Source of the DNA: Cannabis sativa
Taxonomy: Eukaryota > Streptophyta > Magnoliopsida > Rosales > Cannabaceae
Length of the DNA: 64,000 bases
Reading direction: 5' to 3'
NCBI RefSeq assembly: GCF_029168945.1
Contig: NC_083604.1
Coordinates: forward strand, 36,637,686 to 36,701,685
Shown here: positions 21,207 to 34,000 of the stretch, piece by piece
Numbering within the stretch: the stretch's first letter is position 1
Layout: each line of letters starts with the position of its first letter
Position numbers and translations under genes: made by a program
Notes under the pieces: generated by a model
The model's input: the letters and a program-made list of their open reading frames with translations, nothing else
Database searches by the model: none
What the model was told of the DNA's origin: nothing

Positions 21207-23106
21207 TGTTAGAATTTTATTTTATCAGGATCTTAGATCTACTCACAAGTATGTTGTTTAAACACCCTAAATATGAACTTTCTAAAACGATAAATTAAAC
21301 ACATATAAAGTTAAGAAAACCTTACATTGATGCAGCGAAATTAATGTTTCCTTCCACTCAGATCTCTAACCCTTGTATCCTTTCTGTAGCAGAGTATAAT
21401 CAAGATCTGAGCCCGAATGTCCTTCTTCTTCAAGTTTGATCCTTCACAGTCTTCCAATCTATGATTGAGTTACTGCTTGCTGTGTGTGGGCACTTACTCA
21501 TTCACTAGGGTCCGAAATTTATGAAGAAGAAAAGAGAAGAGGGTTTCAGCCATGTATAGAAAGTAGGGAAGGCTCAGTTTTTCTGAAGAGAGAAATTTCT
21601 ATCAGAAAAGGTTATTGAAAACTTGTGATTTGATTAAGCCATCACTTTCTATTTATAGGCAACTACTAGGTTTAGGTTAGGAATTATTTGACATTACAAT
21701 AATGAAAAAATCAATTTGAAACTCCACAATTAGTGGCCGGCCAAGGTGTAGTTATTGGGCCCCACTTGATTTTGCAGTTTTATCAAATTTTATTTCTATT
21801 TTCTCAAAAACGCCAATTTTCCAATTCTAACCATTTAAATACCAAAACTAATTATTTAATAACTAAAATAGATTATTAAATAATATTGTCATTTAATTTA
21901 ATTATTAACTAGACATATAAAGTCCATTAATAAATAAATAAACCTAGAATCTCTTTTCTTTACAATTTCACCCCTGAATAGTGAAAATTCATAAAATTAG
22001 ACATAGTCTAACTTTAGAATTATAATTGATCAATCACGAATCAATTAATGAGTCTTAGAAGCAGAATGTTCTCAACTAGAATGGGGACCATGGATCTATA
22101 TGCTGAGCTTCCAATAAGTGAACCAAATTTACCAAGTAAATTCCTACTTATTAATTCTTCGTTGAATCCACTCTTAGAACTTAGAATTGCACTCTCAGAC
22201 TTATATAGAGCATATTATATGTTCCACGATATCAATATGCTATCTCATTTAACCATTGTTATAATCTTATTGTGATTTAAAGATCCTCTATATAGATGAT
22301 CTACATCGAGATGGGATTTCTTTACCGTTCTCACCCCTCCATGTATTTTGCCCCTTAAACCACTTAGCTACCTGTAAATGGTATTTAGTGATCTAATGAT
22401 TAGTCAGTTAAACAAGAGCTCATCCATTTACTTCTATTTGCTAAGCTCGAAGGGAATCATCACTTGACTTCTATACACCAATAGAAGCTATAGATTCCAT
22501 ATTTATGTTCAGCACTCCCACTCAATCATACTATCATGTTCCCAAAATATACGTATCACCCTGACCCAAAAGTAGGCTTAACTAATAAATCAAAGAACAT
22601 GAGTAGCACTCCTAAGTTGAGCCTAAGCATATCAGGATTTAGATTCTTTTAATCTTAAGATCAACTACTGATATTGACTTGGAAAGATATATATAACGGT
22701 AAGTTTGTAATATCTTAACTTAGTTGCAATATCGGTCCAGTCCAATGTATACTCCATACATTCGAAACTAGTATACTTTACTAATGTCCTGGAAAGAACA
22801 TAAGACTTACTCCAAGTGTAAGTACACATCATCGCTGATTATCACATTAGTGTAAATCCAATAACACTGATGAAACAGGGACCAAGACTTTTGATTCATA
22901 TGATCACAATCACATTCCACTGTGTTGACGATACTGTAATTGTGAATAAACATATGATCTGGATTTAACTGATTTTGTGTATAATAGTAATGAACATATT
23001 AAACCACTAGCATGTAAAATTCATGTAAACATAAATCACTTCAAATTTCTTATATTGATAACTAATCAGATTGTAAAGAGTTTTATTTAGGGCATAAAAC
23101 CCAACA
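21207..23106 (-). mobile_element. Element A, 5' LTR
   Basis: 1900 bp, TGTTAGAATTTTATTTTATC ... GGGCATAAAACCCAACA. Very similar to 12779-14677; the first bases differ slightly (TGTTAG against TGTTGG). Drives element transcription leftwards. Followed by the ATATT target duplication. Confidence 0.9.
21649..21658 (-). promoter_or_regulatory. TATA box of element A 5' LTR
   Basis: CTATTTATAG on the plus strand, CTATAAATAG on the element strand, at the conserved LTR position. Sets transcription toward the leader and gag. Confidence 0.55.
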
Positions 23107-23130
23107 ATATTAACGAAGGCATATGTCGCT

Positions 23131-23262
23131 GTACATGGTAAAGGGAAATTTACACTCTTTACTAACTTTTTCATTTTTATTTCAATTATACTGTGGCACG
23201 GTAATCTTAACGTTTTTACTGTTTTTTTTTTTTTAATTTCGGCAGTATACTGCCTTTGGTTC
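23131..23262 (+). mobile_element. Left terminal inverted repeat of a second Mutator-like element (candidate)
   Basis: GTACATGGTAAAGGGAAATT onward. Its core ATACTGTGGCACGGTAA and TTTTTACTGT pairs with the reverse complement of 45881-46008 (ATACTGGGACACGGTAA ... TTTTTACTGT), in the same order and spacing over about 130 bp. Terminal bases are diverged, and no 9-bp target duplication could be read. The gene start at 23749 lies inside, as expected for a Mutator-like element. Confidence 0.45.
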
Positions 23263-23748
23263 AAATTGTGTATGCTATTGTTTTGTTTTTTTGACTGATT
23301 GGGACATGGGCTGTCACAAAAGTGAGAAGTTATTTATTTATTTTTTTTATTTTAATGTATGTAAAAATTATTATTTATTATTTTTAATATTTAATAATTA
23401 TTATTTTGATTAAAAGGTTGATGAGATGCGGGCTGTCACAAAAGTGACATGTTTTACTTTTTCTTTTATTTAAATAGATTTAAAAATCTCACCCCCATGT
23501 CTCACTATTCATCTTCTTCTTCATCTTTTTCTTCTAGCTTTTTACATAAATCTCACCCCCATGTTCTAATATTCATCTTCTTCTTCTAATTCTTTTTTTT
23601 TTTTTTTTTCAGGAACTTATTGTGAAGTGAGTGGTTTCTATTTTCTTTTTCAAATTTGTAGAGTTTTTTTTTTTATCTTAAACTTCCCTATACATTTCCC
23701 ATTTTTTTGTTGGAATTCTTCTATAAGTATTGTTTTTCCTCATTAACA
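23263..23748 (+). promoter_or_regulatory. Upstream region with short direct repeats
   Basis: GGGCTGTCACAAAAGTGA occurs at 23308-23325 and 23430-23447; a second pair, ATCTCACCCCCATGT followed by ATTCATCTTCTTCTTC, occurs near 23487 and 23549. T-rich and pyrimidine-rich, like a plant promoter and 5' leader. It precedes the ATG at 23749. Confidence 0.4.
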
Positions 23749-24203
23749 ATGGTTGTTAACCGATCTTCCTCCCCTGTTGCCAAAAAGTCCCCAAAACAAC
23801 CTCAGAAAAATAAAACTCGAGCATCAATGGAAAAGAAGAGTTTGAAAGATAATCCTCTTAGCCATACTTCCACAGCACCTGCTAAAAGAAAACTAGATTC
23901 TGATACTTCCAATTCTGATTTTGAGTTTGAGCCAAAGTTCCAAAGTCTCCCAAATCTGATAAGCTTTTTTCTATTGATCTTGTGTTGTTTTAGGATTTTT
24001 TTCAAGTTAATTATATTTCCTATTTCTCTTTTTTTTTTGTCTGTTTTTTTTTGTTAGTCCTATTTTATAGTTTTTAGTTTGTTTGACTCTGTGTCTTGTT
24101 GTTGTTTTGGTTTTATTTTGTTAACTCTTAGGGAAAGGGTAAATACCAAGTGAAGATTGTTCAATCAACTGGTTTGTTTGAAGACATAATTAGGAAAGAT
24201 CCA
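23749..24203 (+). pseudogene. N-terminal exons of a second DUF1985/C48-style transposon gene
   Basis: Starts MVVNRSSSPVAKKSPKQP and continues Lys/Ser-rich (KRKLDSDTSNSDFEFEPK), with the same basic-plus-acidic make-up as the N-terminus at 12364 on the minus strand (DSDFAP). The open frame runs on into a T-rich intron after about 24000. A second exon-like block after an acceptor (CTTAG, near 24131) reads GKGKYQVKIVQSTGLFEDII. No DUF1985 or protease sequence follows before 25586, so the gene is truncated. The start is the first Met downstream of the pyrimidine-rich leader, although an in-frame Met exists 14 codons earlier in a poorer context. Assignment is by resemblance and flanking inverted repeats only. 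Confidence 0.4.
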
Positions 24204-24750
24204 AGATACAAAATGGCCCTAAATCTAACAATTAAGTTAATAAATGTCCCTTTTTATAAAAAATTAACGAAATGTCCATTTAGTTAAAAATTTGATGATG
24301 AAATTACAATTATAACCTTAGATAATAAACCCTAACTTTCTATCCTATTCTCATTTTCTTATGTCCAGACCACTCATCTCTTTCTTCTCCCTCAGCACCA
24401 AGTCTAGACCATCTCGCCTCTACTTGTCCGACTGCCACCCCTTGAGTATTACCACAGTAGATCGTCACCGCCCCTTGCTAGTTTTCAATGCAGATCTTCT
24501 ACCTTTGTATTTGCTACATTTTCTTAAGTTTAATATAACATTTGTATTTTTTACATTCCCATTATATGTTATTTTTTAAAGATCAGGAAAAGAGTTCAAT
24601 GCTATACTATATTTTCTATTTGGTGTGACTGGATTGTGAAGGAGTTGTTTTTGTTATATTTTCTATATTTTCTCTGTGTTAATAATAGCCTTGTTGCCAT
24701 TATTAAGCTTTGTTTCTGTCAGAATTTTTGAACTATTTTGACTTGTTTTA
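24204..24750. other. Unassigned AT-rich sequence
   Basis: No domain recognised. The 72-codon frame at 24361-24579 has no family resemblance and is flanked by stops. Probably remains of the second Mutator-like element. Confidence 0.4.
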
Positions 24751-25140
24751 TGTGGGGTTATATATGAAGAACGAAAAACAGTATATTACAGTATATTCAT
24801 ATTCCAGTTTATTACTTTAATAGTGTGGTATATTATTTTTATGTGCGGTGGTATATGAAAAACAAAAGAGAAAGTATATTACAGTATATTCATATTTGAG
24901 TATATTACTTTAATAATGTGATATATTATTTTTGTGGGGTAGTATATGAAGAACGAAAAATAAAGTATATTATAGTATATTCATATTCGAGTATATTACT
25001 TTAATAATGTGGTATATATTTTTTTGTGGGGTGGTATATGAAGAATGAAAGATAAAATATATTATAATGTATTCATATTCAAGTATATTAGTATATGAAG
25101 AACCAAAAAGGGGAAAAATGTGAAATATTAATTTAAGTTT
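24751..25140. repeat. Tandem repeat, about 91 bp unit, four copies plus a partial
   Basis: Units begin near 24751, 24842, 24933 and 25025 (GTGGGGTGGTATATGAAGAA type), a constant spacing of 91-92 bp, and a partial unit starts near 25090. Each contains GTATATTACAGTATATTCATATT and ends with TTTAATAATGTGGTATATT, split here only for naming. It is AT-rich and non-coding. Confidence 0.85.
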
Positions 25141-25572
25141 AAGGTATAGATATATTTTATTGGGGTGTATTCTTTTTATTTTCTATGGTATATGAAAAAG
25201 TAAAGGAAAGTAAAAAAAAAAAAACTTGTAGAATATTAAACTAATTTTTTGGTATTTTTATTTCCCACTATAATACTATATTAATTTTTAAATGTGATAT
25301 ATCTACTTTGAATTGTGGTATATAAGAGTGGTATATATTTTTATATAAATAAAAAATAAAAATAAAAATTAGTATATGTATTTCATGAATATTAAGGGAA
25401 ATAGTAAAATATAAACTTATTAACTAGTAAATTAATTTAAATGATTGGTATATTTATTTTACGTGATTTAGTATATCATGAAGAAAACTAAAAAATTAAG
25501 TGCATCATTAATATTAGTTTTATGGTATATTAATATTGTTGTAAGATATATTATTTTTATGTGATATAGTAT
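25141..25572. other. AT-rich sequence with GGTATAT words
   Basis: Decayed continuation of the 91-bp repeat (GTATATG and GTGATATAGTATAT words at irregular spacing). No ORF. Confidence 0.4.
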
Positions 25573-25586
25573 ATAGGGGTGTTCAT
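25573..25586 (+). mobile_element. hAT-like terminus cut off by the LTR of element B
   Basis: ATAGGGGTGTTCAT, the same terminal form as at 5944 and 10099-10112. Only 13-14 bases remain before the LTR of B starts; nothing resembling the rest of a hAT element is found at the far side of B (45874 on). Confidence 0.35.
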
Positions 25587-26475
25587 ATTGGAAATTATTT
25601 TACCAGGATCTTAGATCTACTCACAAGTATGTTGTTTAAACACCCTAAATATGAACTTTCTAAAACGATAAATTAAACCCATATAAAGTTAAGAAAACCT
25701 TACATTGATGCAGCGGAATTAATATCTCCTTCCACTCAGATCTCTAACCCTTGAATCCTTTCTGTAGCAGAGTATAATCAAGATCTGAGCCCGAATGTCC
25801 TTCTTCTTCAAGTTTGATCCTTCACAGTCTTCCAATCTATGATTGAGTTACTGCTTGCTGTGTGTGGGCACTTACTCTTTCACTAGGGTCGAAAAAGATG
25901 AAGGAGAAAAGAGGAGAGAGGGTTTCGGCCAAGGTATAGAAAGTGGGGAAGGCTCAGTTTTTCTGAAGAGAGAAATTTCTGTCAGAAAAGGTTTTTGAAA
26001 ACTTGTGATTTGACTGAGCCATCACTTTCTATTTATAGGCAACTACTAGGTTTATGTTAGGATTTATTTGGCATTAAAATAATGAAAATATTAATTTGAA
26101 AAAGCAACTTAAGTGGCTGGCCATGGTGTAGTATTGGGCCTCACTTAATTTTGCAGTTTTATCAAATTTTATCTCTATTTTCTCAAAAACGCCAATTTTC
26201 CAATTCTAACCTTTTAAATGCCAAAACTAATTATTTAATAACTAAAATAGATTATTAAATAATATTGTCATTTAATTTAATTATTAATTAGACATATAAA
26301 GTCCATTAATAAATAAATAAACCTAGAAACTCTTTTCTTTACAATTTCACCCCTGCTTAGTGAAAATTCATAAAATTAGACATAGTCTAACTTTATAATT
26401 ATAATTGATCAATCACGAATCAATTAATGAGTCTTACAAGCAGAATGTTCTCAACTAGAATGGGGATCATGGATC
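25587..26475 (-). mobile_element. Element B, 3' LTR, first part
   Basis: Starts TATTGGAAATTATTTTACC (TG changed to TA) and runs to GGATC, where element C is inserted. Continues at 36665 after the duplicated GGATC. Type I LTR. Confidence 0.85.
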
Positions 26476-28372
26476 TGTTGGAATTTATTTTACCAGGATC
26501 TTAGATCTACTCACAAGTATGTTTATTAACATCCTAAATAAGAACTTTCTAAAACGATAAATTAAACACATATAAAGTTTAAGAAACCTTACATTGGGTG
26601 CAGCGGAATAATATGACTCCTTCCGTTCAGATATCTAGCCCTTGATTCCTTTCTGTAGCAGAGCATTATCAATATCTGAACCTGGATCTCTTTCTACGAA
26701 TCTTTTATCTTGAAACTCCTTTCTTTGATGATCTTTCTTCACGATCTTCCTCACTATGATTGAGGTATCACTGCTGTGTGTGGGCACTCTTTGTAATCAC
26801 TAAGGATTTCGAAATTCTCAAGAGGGAAGAGAAGAAGTGACGACTAAAGATAGGGAGAGAGAAGGCTCGGGTTTTTCTGCGAAGGAAAAATAGAAAATTT
26901 TAGTGTAAATTTTCTGAAGCCTTCACTATCTATTTATAGCATTCCACTAGGGTTAGGTTTGAATTATTTGGCATTAAAATAATGAAAAAATCAGTTTAAA
27001 TTTCCTACAAAAGTGGCTGGCCCTACACTTAGTGGATTGGGCCTTGCTTTTTGCAATTTTGCAATTTTAACACCTTTTGTATCTGATTTTCTCAAAAATA
27101 CCAATTTCCTAATTCAACCATTTAAATGCCAATTCTAACTATTTAATAACTATAAATAATTATTAAATAATATTGTCATTTATCATATTTATTAATTGAA
27201 CCATAGAAAGTATCATAATTAACAAATATGCCCCTATAAACTCTTTCTTTACAATTTCGCCCTTACTTAGTGAAAAATTCACAAATAGACATAGTCTAAT
27301 TTGAGAATTATAATTGATTAATCAAAACCAATTACATGAGTCTTACAAGCAATATTATCTCAACTAGTGGGGGGACCATGGGTCTATATAACCGAGCTTC
27401 CAATAAGTAGATCAAGAATTTAGCACTAAAATTCACTAACTTATTAATTCTTCGTTGAATCCACGCATAGAACTTAGAATTGCACTCTCAGTATATAGAA
27501 TGCTCTATATGTTCCACCATATAGACACATCATTAGTTATCCATTGTTATAATCCTAATGTGATCAATGATCCTCTATATGAATGATCTACTGCTTGTAA
27601 AGGGATTAAATTACCGTTACACCCTACAATGTATTTATTCCTTAAAACACTTGACCCCGTATAAATGATATTTCAGCTAATGTGAAATGAGTACTCCACC
27701 ATTTATGTTCGTTTGGTCAAGCTCGAAGGAGATCATCCTTTGCTTACTATTCGCCAGATAGAAGCTATAGATTCCATGTTTATGCTAGCGCTCCCACTCA
27801 ATTGCACTACCGTGTTCCCAAAATGTACGTATCACCTGACCTAAAAGTAGGCTTAACTAACAAATCAAAGAACACGAATAGCCTTTCAAGATTGAGCCTA
27901 ATCATATCAGGATTAAGATCATTTGATCTAGGATCAACTTGGCGATATTGACTTGAATAGATATTACGGTAAGTTTAATAAATCTAAGTCAAAGTTCAAT
28001 ATCGGTCCCTTCCGATGCATACTCCATGCATCCAACCTAAGCTTTACTTTAACCAATGTTCTGGAAAGAACATAGTATTTCTCCAAATACAAGTAAACTC
28101 TTGTTGTAGATTATCATATCAGTAAAACCACGTGTACCGATAAATCTAGGAAACTTTATTCACTTAGTCATGTTTACTTTCCAATGTGTTGACGGCACAA
28201 TAAACAGGATCAAGTATGTGAAAAGGGTTTCAGATGAATTTATACATTATGTACATATAATCAAGAAATAAATCATGTGAACCATGCAACATTAAATGTT
28301 GTTTCTGATCTATATTAATAAGTAAATTTGATTATATTGAAATGAGTTTTATTTAGGGCATTAAACCCAACA
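26476..28372 (-). mobile_element. Element C, 3' LTR
   Basis: 1897 bp, TGTTGGAATTTATTTTACC ... GGGCATTAAACCCAACA, with the type II marker ACCGAGCTTCCAATAAG. Nearly the same as 34771-36664 by eye. Confidence 0.9.
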
Positions 28373-28387
28373 AACTCCCACTTGCAC
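28373..28387 (-). other. Polypurine tract of element C
   Basis: AACTCCCACTTGC next to the 3' LTR, as in A and B. Confidence 0.7.
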
Positions 28388-31030
28388 TAATATAAAACAA
28401 AAAGTGCGTTTCAAATAATCTCAACACCTTGATATACAAATCAAGTGTAGTAGTAGTAAACTCCTCGTAATAGGATCTGAAAGGTTGAATTAAACACAAC
28501 CTTTTCTCCACCATTACTCTTCCTTAATCACAAAACCATTGATAATGTGAAATTCCTCTCTATATGTCTACTCTCTTGGGATACTGGATTCTATACCTTT
28601 GGCAACTACTTTTGGTTAATCAGGAAATTAACACTAGTAGTTTAAGGCAATTTGGAATGGTGCCAAAGATGTATAGAACTTTCCTTAGACTGAATAAGTA
28701 CCTTTCCTGCAGCTTTAACATTCAGTCTCTCTCTGGTAGACCTAGAGACTTCAGATAGGTTTTTACACTTCTCCGAAATCACTATTCCACCCCCAGAGTA
28801 ATCACCATCTTATCAGAAAGATTTACTAGCACATAGGCAAATTTCGAAATCTGATATGGTGTAGTCTAAGAGTTTTAAACACACCCTTATTGACTAACAT
28901 ATAGTTCCTCTTCTTTATCTTAGGATTTACTTGATTGTCTTCCAATGTTCTTCTCCTGGATTAATCTGATACCTACTCATTACTCCCACTCAACAGCAGG
29001 TGTCTGGTCTAAGGCATACAAAAGCATATCTAAGACCTCTCACTGTTGATGTAAGAAATTCTTTCATGGTTTTATCTTTTCTGGAATAGTTAAGACTTTT
29101 CCTTAGATAAATAAAATCTATACCTAAGAAGTTGTGAAGCTTCTATAGATTGCCATTAGAAAGAAAATGCTTCAGCATCTTACTAAAGTAAGTTGCTTGC
29201 ATTAGAGTAAGTAATTACCAGGTATACCACAAGCCATAGGTTTAGATAAACTCAAACCTATAATACTAGGAACAGGAAGTTTTGTTAAGTCCATAGAATA
29301 GACTTATTAACGAAAATTTCCTTTTATGTCCTTGTAATAGAAAACTTTAGGTCATTCCATGTGAATGGATTAAACCATAGTTCTATTGGCTTTCTTCTTA
29401 GTTTCTTATCTTGACAATCCATTACTTGTTTAAACTCACAATGGATTTTAATCACTTGTGTCTCCCAAGTCATAAGAAGGTGAGTTCCTAGAAACTCTCC
29501 CACTACGACAAGGTACCGTGAATTATGTCGAAGAAAACTAAATGGTATTGATCTCTTCGGTTGTGACAAGACAACAGAGGCAGTGGGATCATCATATGTT
29601 ATAAGATGATAGAACACTTTTGGAATCAAGAATAAATATCTCCTTTATTTGCTACTTGTTTTTCAGACTTAGTCATTTTCTTAGAAAAGTAGTATTTGTT
29701 TGAACAAACACTTTCTTATCTATTGACAATGGGATGGTCCACCCCTAATCACTTAGAAAAGCTAACAAACCATGGTTAACGAGTTCTAGCCTTTCTTAAG
29801 ATTTTGATTAGGTCATCCATGAATCTAGTAATGATTTACATTAAGTATACAACCATTACATCATTCGAAATTGTATTACCATAGAAGGATTTAGGCAACG
29901 ACTAGTAACTAATCATCAACATGCAACTCGAAATTTACGGGAGGTAAGTTTGGATATAATTCAAAAATCAATTTAATGATCTTTGAACCGCATATCTACT
30001 AACTATTTCTCCACCCCTATCGATTCGCAAGATCTTTAACCACTTACCTTAATGGTTTTAACCATTGCTAGAAATTTATGAAATTTTTCAAACATTTCAA
30101 ATTTCTTTGCATAAGGTATAATCTAGAGTTATCGTTTTAAGAATACAACGAAAAACTCATATCCACCCCTGAATGTACATTCATCTGCGAATGAGATGAA
30201 CTACTTTCAGTGGATACAGGCATATTAACTCTTTGCGAGAGATTGATCTTGTCAAATCCACTTTATGAACAAGATACAAATGCCATAGATTAAGAAAATG
30301 TGGTAGTGTCTATGATGACATAGGTTTAGTTACATCAAAGAGTTCTTAGAATACTTCAAGTGGATCCCGGTCACGAATACCTAACTCATATTCCATACGG
30401 TTTAATCCATTAATAGAAGATGGATATTAAACACTTGAAAAAGTGTAACTGTATTGTATTCTGGAATTAGAAATATAAGAAAATTTCTATTTGGAATCTA
30501 AAATTAAAGTCAAAGACTTAAATTTATACCAAATATTATGAGTAATTCTATCTTGGACCAACACTACTAATACAAACTCTAAGTCAGATTTGCCCATACA
30601 AGTAGGAGATTTCTAAGATTGAGGATTTATATCAATTGGGAATAGAATTTCGGGATTATAATCATATGCGTCATATAAAATGACATGAAATGATTTATAG
30701 ACCATTCATCCAATGATATGTTTTGAAAGCTAATTCGAAATGAATAAGCTAAGAGGAATTAGGATAATTTCGTTTAAAATAAGAATCCAACGATGCTTCG
30801 ATTAGCGAAAGTCAAAGTAATCTTATTTATATAATCTTCTTGTTTCATATCATAAAAATACTAGTCTAAGGTGTCATCAATGGATGAACAAATTAGATGT
30901 CGCATATACAATATTTATCTTTCGAGATCTAACACTATTATGTATGTCTAATGGTGAAAATCCACTAGGGATTTATCTCATTAGATAAACAAGCCAAGTT
31001 AGACCAACAATGAAGATTCGAAATTAAACT
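28388..31030 (-). other. Element C, 3' non-coding region
   Basis: Diverged counterpart of the A and B 3' regions (CCACCCC boxes near 28790, 29740, 30012 and 30162). No Gag or Pol domain in any frame; the 101-codon frame at 29324-29629 has no recognisable content. A weak third copy of the leader motif (CGATTAGCGAAAGTCAAAG) is at 30798-30816. Confidence 0.65.
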
Positions 31031-34000
31031 ACAACTTAATAACAGAAAATAACATGGTTCAATATAAATTCATACACAATTCAGAAATTATAAGCATATA
31101 GCAAGTAGGAATGATAAGTGAAAATACTAAAACTTACAATCCTAAATAATTTCCAAGGTTTTCAACAAACTGATATCAGTGTCCCGTTTAGGCGAGAGTC
31201 AAAGCTACCATTCATTGAATAGAGTTGTCAGCTCGTCTAAAATGTTAAACATTCTAGCAACCTTTTATTCGATCAAGATTGGAATTCAGCGTTGTCCCGT
31301 TTAGGCGAGAGTCAAGGCAATTCTATCTTATGAGCTTCCACCATTGTTTCATAATTTGCAAGTCAAGTATGGTCGCCACCATTAGGGTGATCCATACCAT
31401 ACAAAACACTTACAAACTACTTATCATGCGAGGTTAAACGGTGCGAAATTGCTAATGAACGTTCCTCCATTAGGGAGGATTACTCACTAAAACAAACGCG
31501 GTGTAAAACCCACAATGGAGATCGAATGTCTCTATAATAAAGCTCAATATTTGAAAAAAGTTGTATTTTCTTTTATTCTCTTTATTTATTCTATTTATTT
31601 TAAATATATATTTATTTAATTAAAATTTCCAATTTAGAATGAAAAATTCTAAATATAAATTTTAATTTAATATTTATAAATTTTACTTAGATGGATATGA
31701 AAATAATATGAATTATTTCCATCTTAGTAATAATTTCCAATAAATATTTAGAAAAAATATTTAAGTTGTTACAAAATTAATTTAAATTAATTTACAACTC
31801 AAATTTAATTTTCTATAAATATATATTGCATTTCGAAAAATTAAAGTATTTAAGAATACAATTTTCGAAAAATGCATATTAAAATAAAGAATAAATCCTG
31901 GAAAAATTATTCTAATTTAATGTTGGCCCAAAATTAATTTATAAAATTAATTTACAACAAAAAATATCATTTTCCAATTTAATTAAATATATAAGAAAAA
32001 TTTCAAATATTTAAGTATGATGATGAAAATCAACTTAAATATTAATTTTCTATTTAATTAAATACACTAAAAAAAATACTTCAAGCAAAAATATCACCTA
32101 TCTAGATTTTCCTTTGACTAATTAATTCAATTTCTAATAATATACTTTAATTCAATTTATTTTAAATTAATCAATAAATGAAAAAATCATTGATTTAAGT
32201 TGATCCAAGAATTAATTAAAATAATTAATTTACAACTTAATCTATTTTTCAAGATAAAATTCGAAATTCTAGCATTTAAGAAATGCAATTTCGAAAATTG
32301 ATTAATAAAATAAAGAAAAAATATATTTTGAAAATTATTTAAATTTAGTTGAAAAATTAAATTTCAACTAAAAATAATTTTCTATTTAATTAAATGTCTT
32401 GAAAAAGAAATATTTAAGTATGATGATAAAATCAACTTAGATATTTAATTTTCAAATTAATTAAATGTATTAAATTCAAGAAATAAATAATTAAGTGTAG
32501 AGAAGGCTTAATTATTAATCTCTAGTTTAATACTAGGAAAAATATACTTAAAATAAATTGTACCAAAATTAATTATTTAAATAATTAATTTCACAATTTA
32601 TAATATTTTCCTATTTAATATTAGAAATAATAAGTAGTCTAGAAATAACTATCTAGAAAATATCTTATTTGACTAAGTATCTTTTCCACAAAATTTGAAA
32701 AAATATCTAATTTAAGTTGTACTAGAAAAATCTAGAACTTAAATATTTTCAAATTTAAATTTAATTAAATATCAAAAATTAAGTTGTAACCACTTAATTT
32801 GAAAATATTCCATTTTAAGTTAATATTTGAAAAGATATTAACTTAAAAAAAATATCTAAAGAATCTTAATAACCAATGCCTAAAATTCCTCAACTTAATT
32901 TTGAAATTTTGAATTCAAAAGATATTCATATTTAAGTTGGTTAGTTGAAGATAACTAAATATCAACTTAAATAGGAATATTTAATGAAAAATTTAAATTA
33001 AGCTCTAGAAAGAATCTAGATGGTTATAATTCTATATTTAATTAAATACAAGAAAATACATATAGTTTAGCTTAGAATATAAAATTCCTTAAACTATATT
33101 TTCTTAAATTAATTTCAAAATAAATGAAATTAATTATGTTGCTAATCAATTTTATTAGGTTAAACTAGTTTAATTAACCTAGTACAGTCATTCAAATCAA
33201 GCAAATGGGCCTTCACAATTGGGGTGGTTTGTGTGAGGGGGTGCTGGGTTCAGTATGTCGTACCCACTTCTATGGCTCCCAACTCTCACACAAGGCCCAA
33301 AAGAGAGGAATTTAACCTTAATAAGAACAACTGTTATTAATTGAATAAGCCCAAAACTAAATGGGCCTAAATAAAATCTATCAATGACTATGACATTTTA
33401 TTTAGCAACATTAACCTATATGCATCTATAATAAAATTAAACACATAGGCTCACACAGGCACACTTTGGATGGGTCCTATCATGTTGCTAGGTCATACAC
33501 AGATGAAAGAAGATTGTAAATATACCTGTTACAAATTATTATCTTGACCAAGGGAGCCATCAGATCATTAGATCTGGCAAAAAGTAACCATGGCTATTTG
33601 CAATCAAGTAATAATAGGTTTTAAAAAATTTACACATAAGCTAAAACACATACTCCTGCAACAAGGTTAGCTGGATAGTTGGATGTAGGATTTATTTAAT
33701 TTTAAATAAATATTTAATTTCGAAAATAATTAATTAAATAAATAAAAAAAATAAAAAAATTTCGAAAATTTTTAAAAAATTTAAAAAAAAAATCGAAATT
33801 AAAAAAAATTTAAAATTAAACCTACAATTTTTGAAAAAATTAGGTTTCAACCAACCTAAATATCATTTCAAAAATTTGCTAACTACTTTTAAATTTTAAA
33901 TGTTATTTTATAAATAAAAATTAAATAAAAAATTAGAAAAGATAAATAAATATCTTTTTCAAATTTTTAAATGTAATTTAAATAAATAAAATAACAAAAT

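Larger units (their letters stand above)
12779..23106 (-). mobile_element. Element A: complete gag-only Copia-type LTR retrotransposon, TSD ATATT
   Basis: Two LTRs of about 1.9 kb in the same (minus) orientation, a primer-binding site next to the right LTR, a polypurine tract next to the left one, and ATATT on both flanks (12774-12778, 23107-23111). The total is 10,328 bp. The 6.5 kb interior holds one ORF, a 288-residue Gag; there is no protease, integrase, reverse transcriptase or RNase H. The leader is about 3.8 kb and the 3' non-coding part about 1.8 kb. It is thus a non-autonomous, LARD-like element that keeps gag. Its LTRs look nearly alike by eye, so insertion is fairly recent. Confidence 0.9.

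Noticed and set aside
24751..25140. CRISPR-like regular repeats
   Set aside because: Unit of 91 bp is one continuous tandem repeat without spacers, and the window is a plant nuclear sequence.
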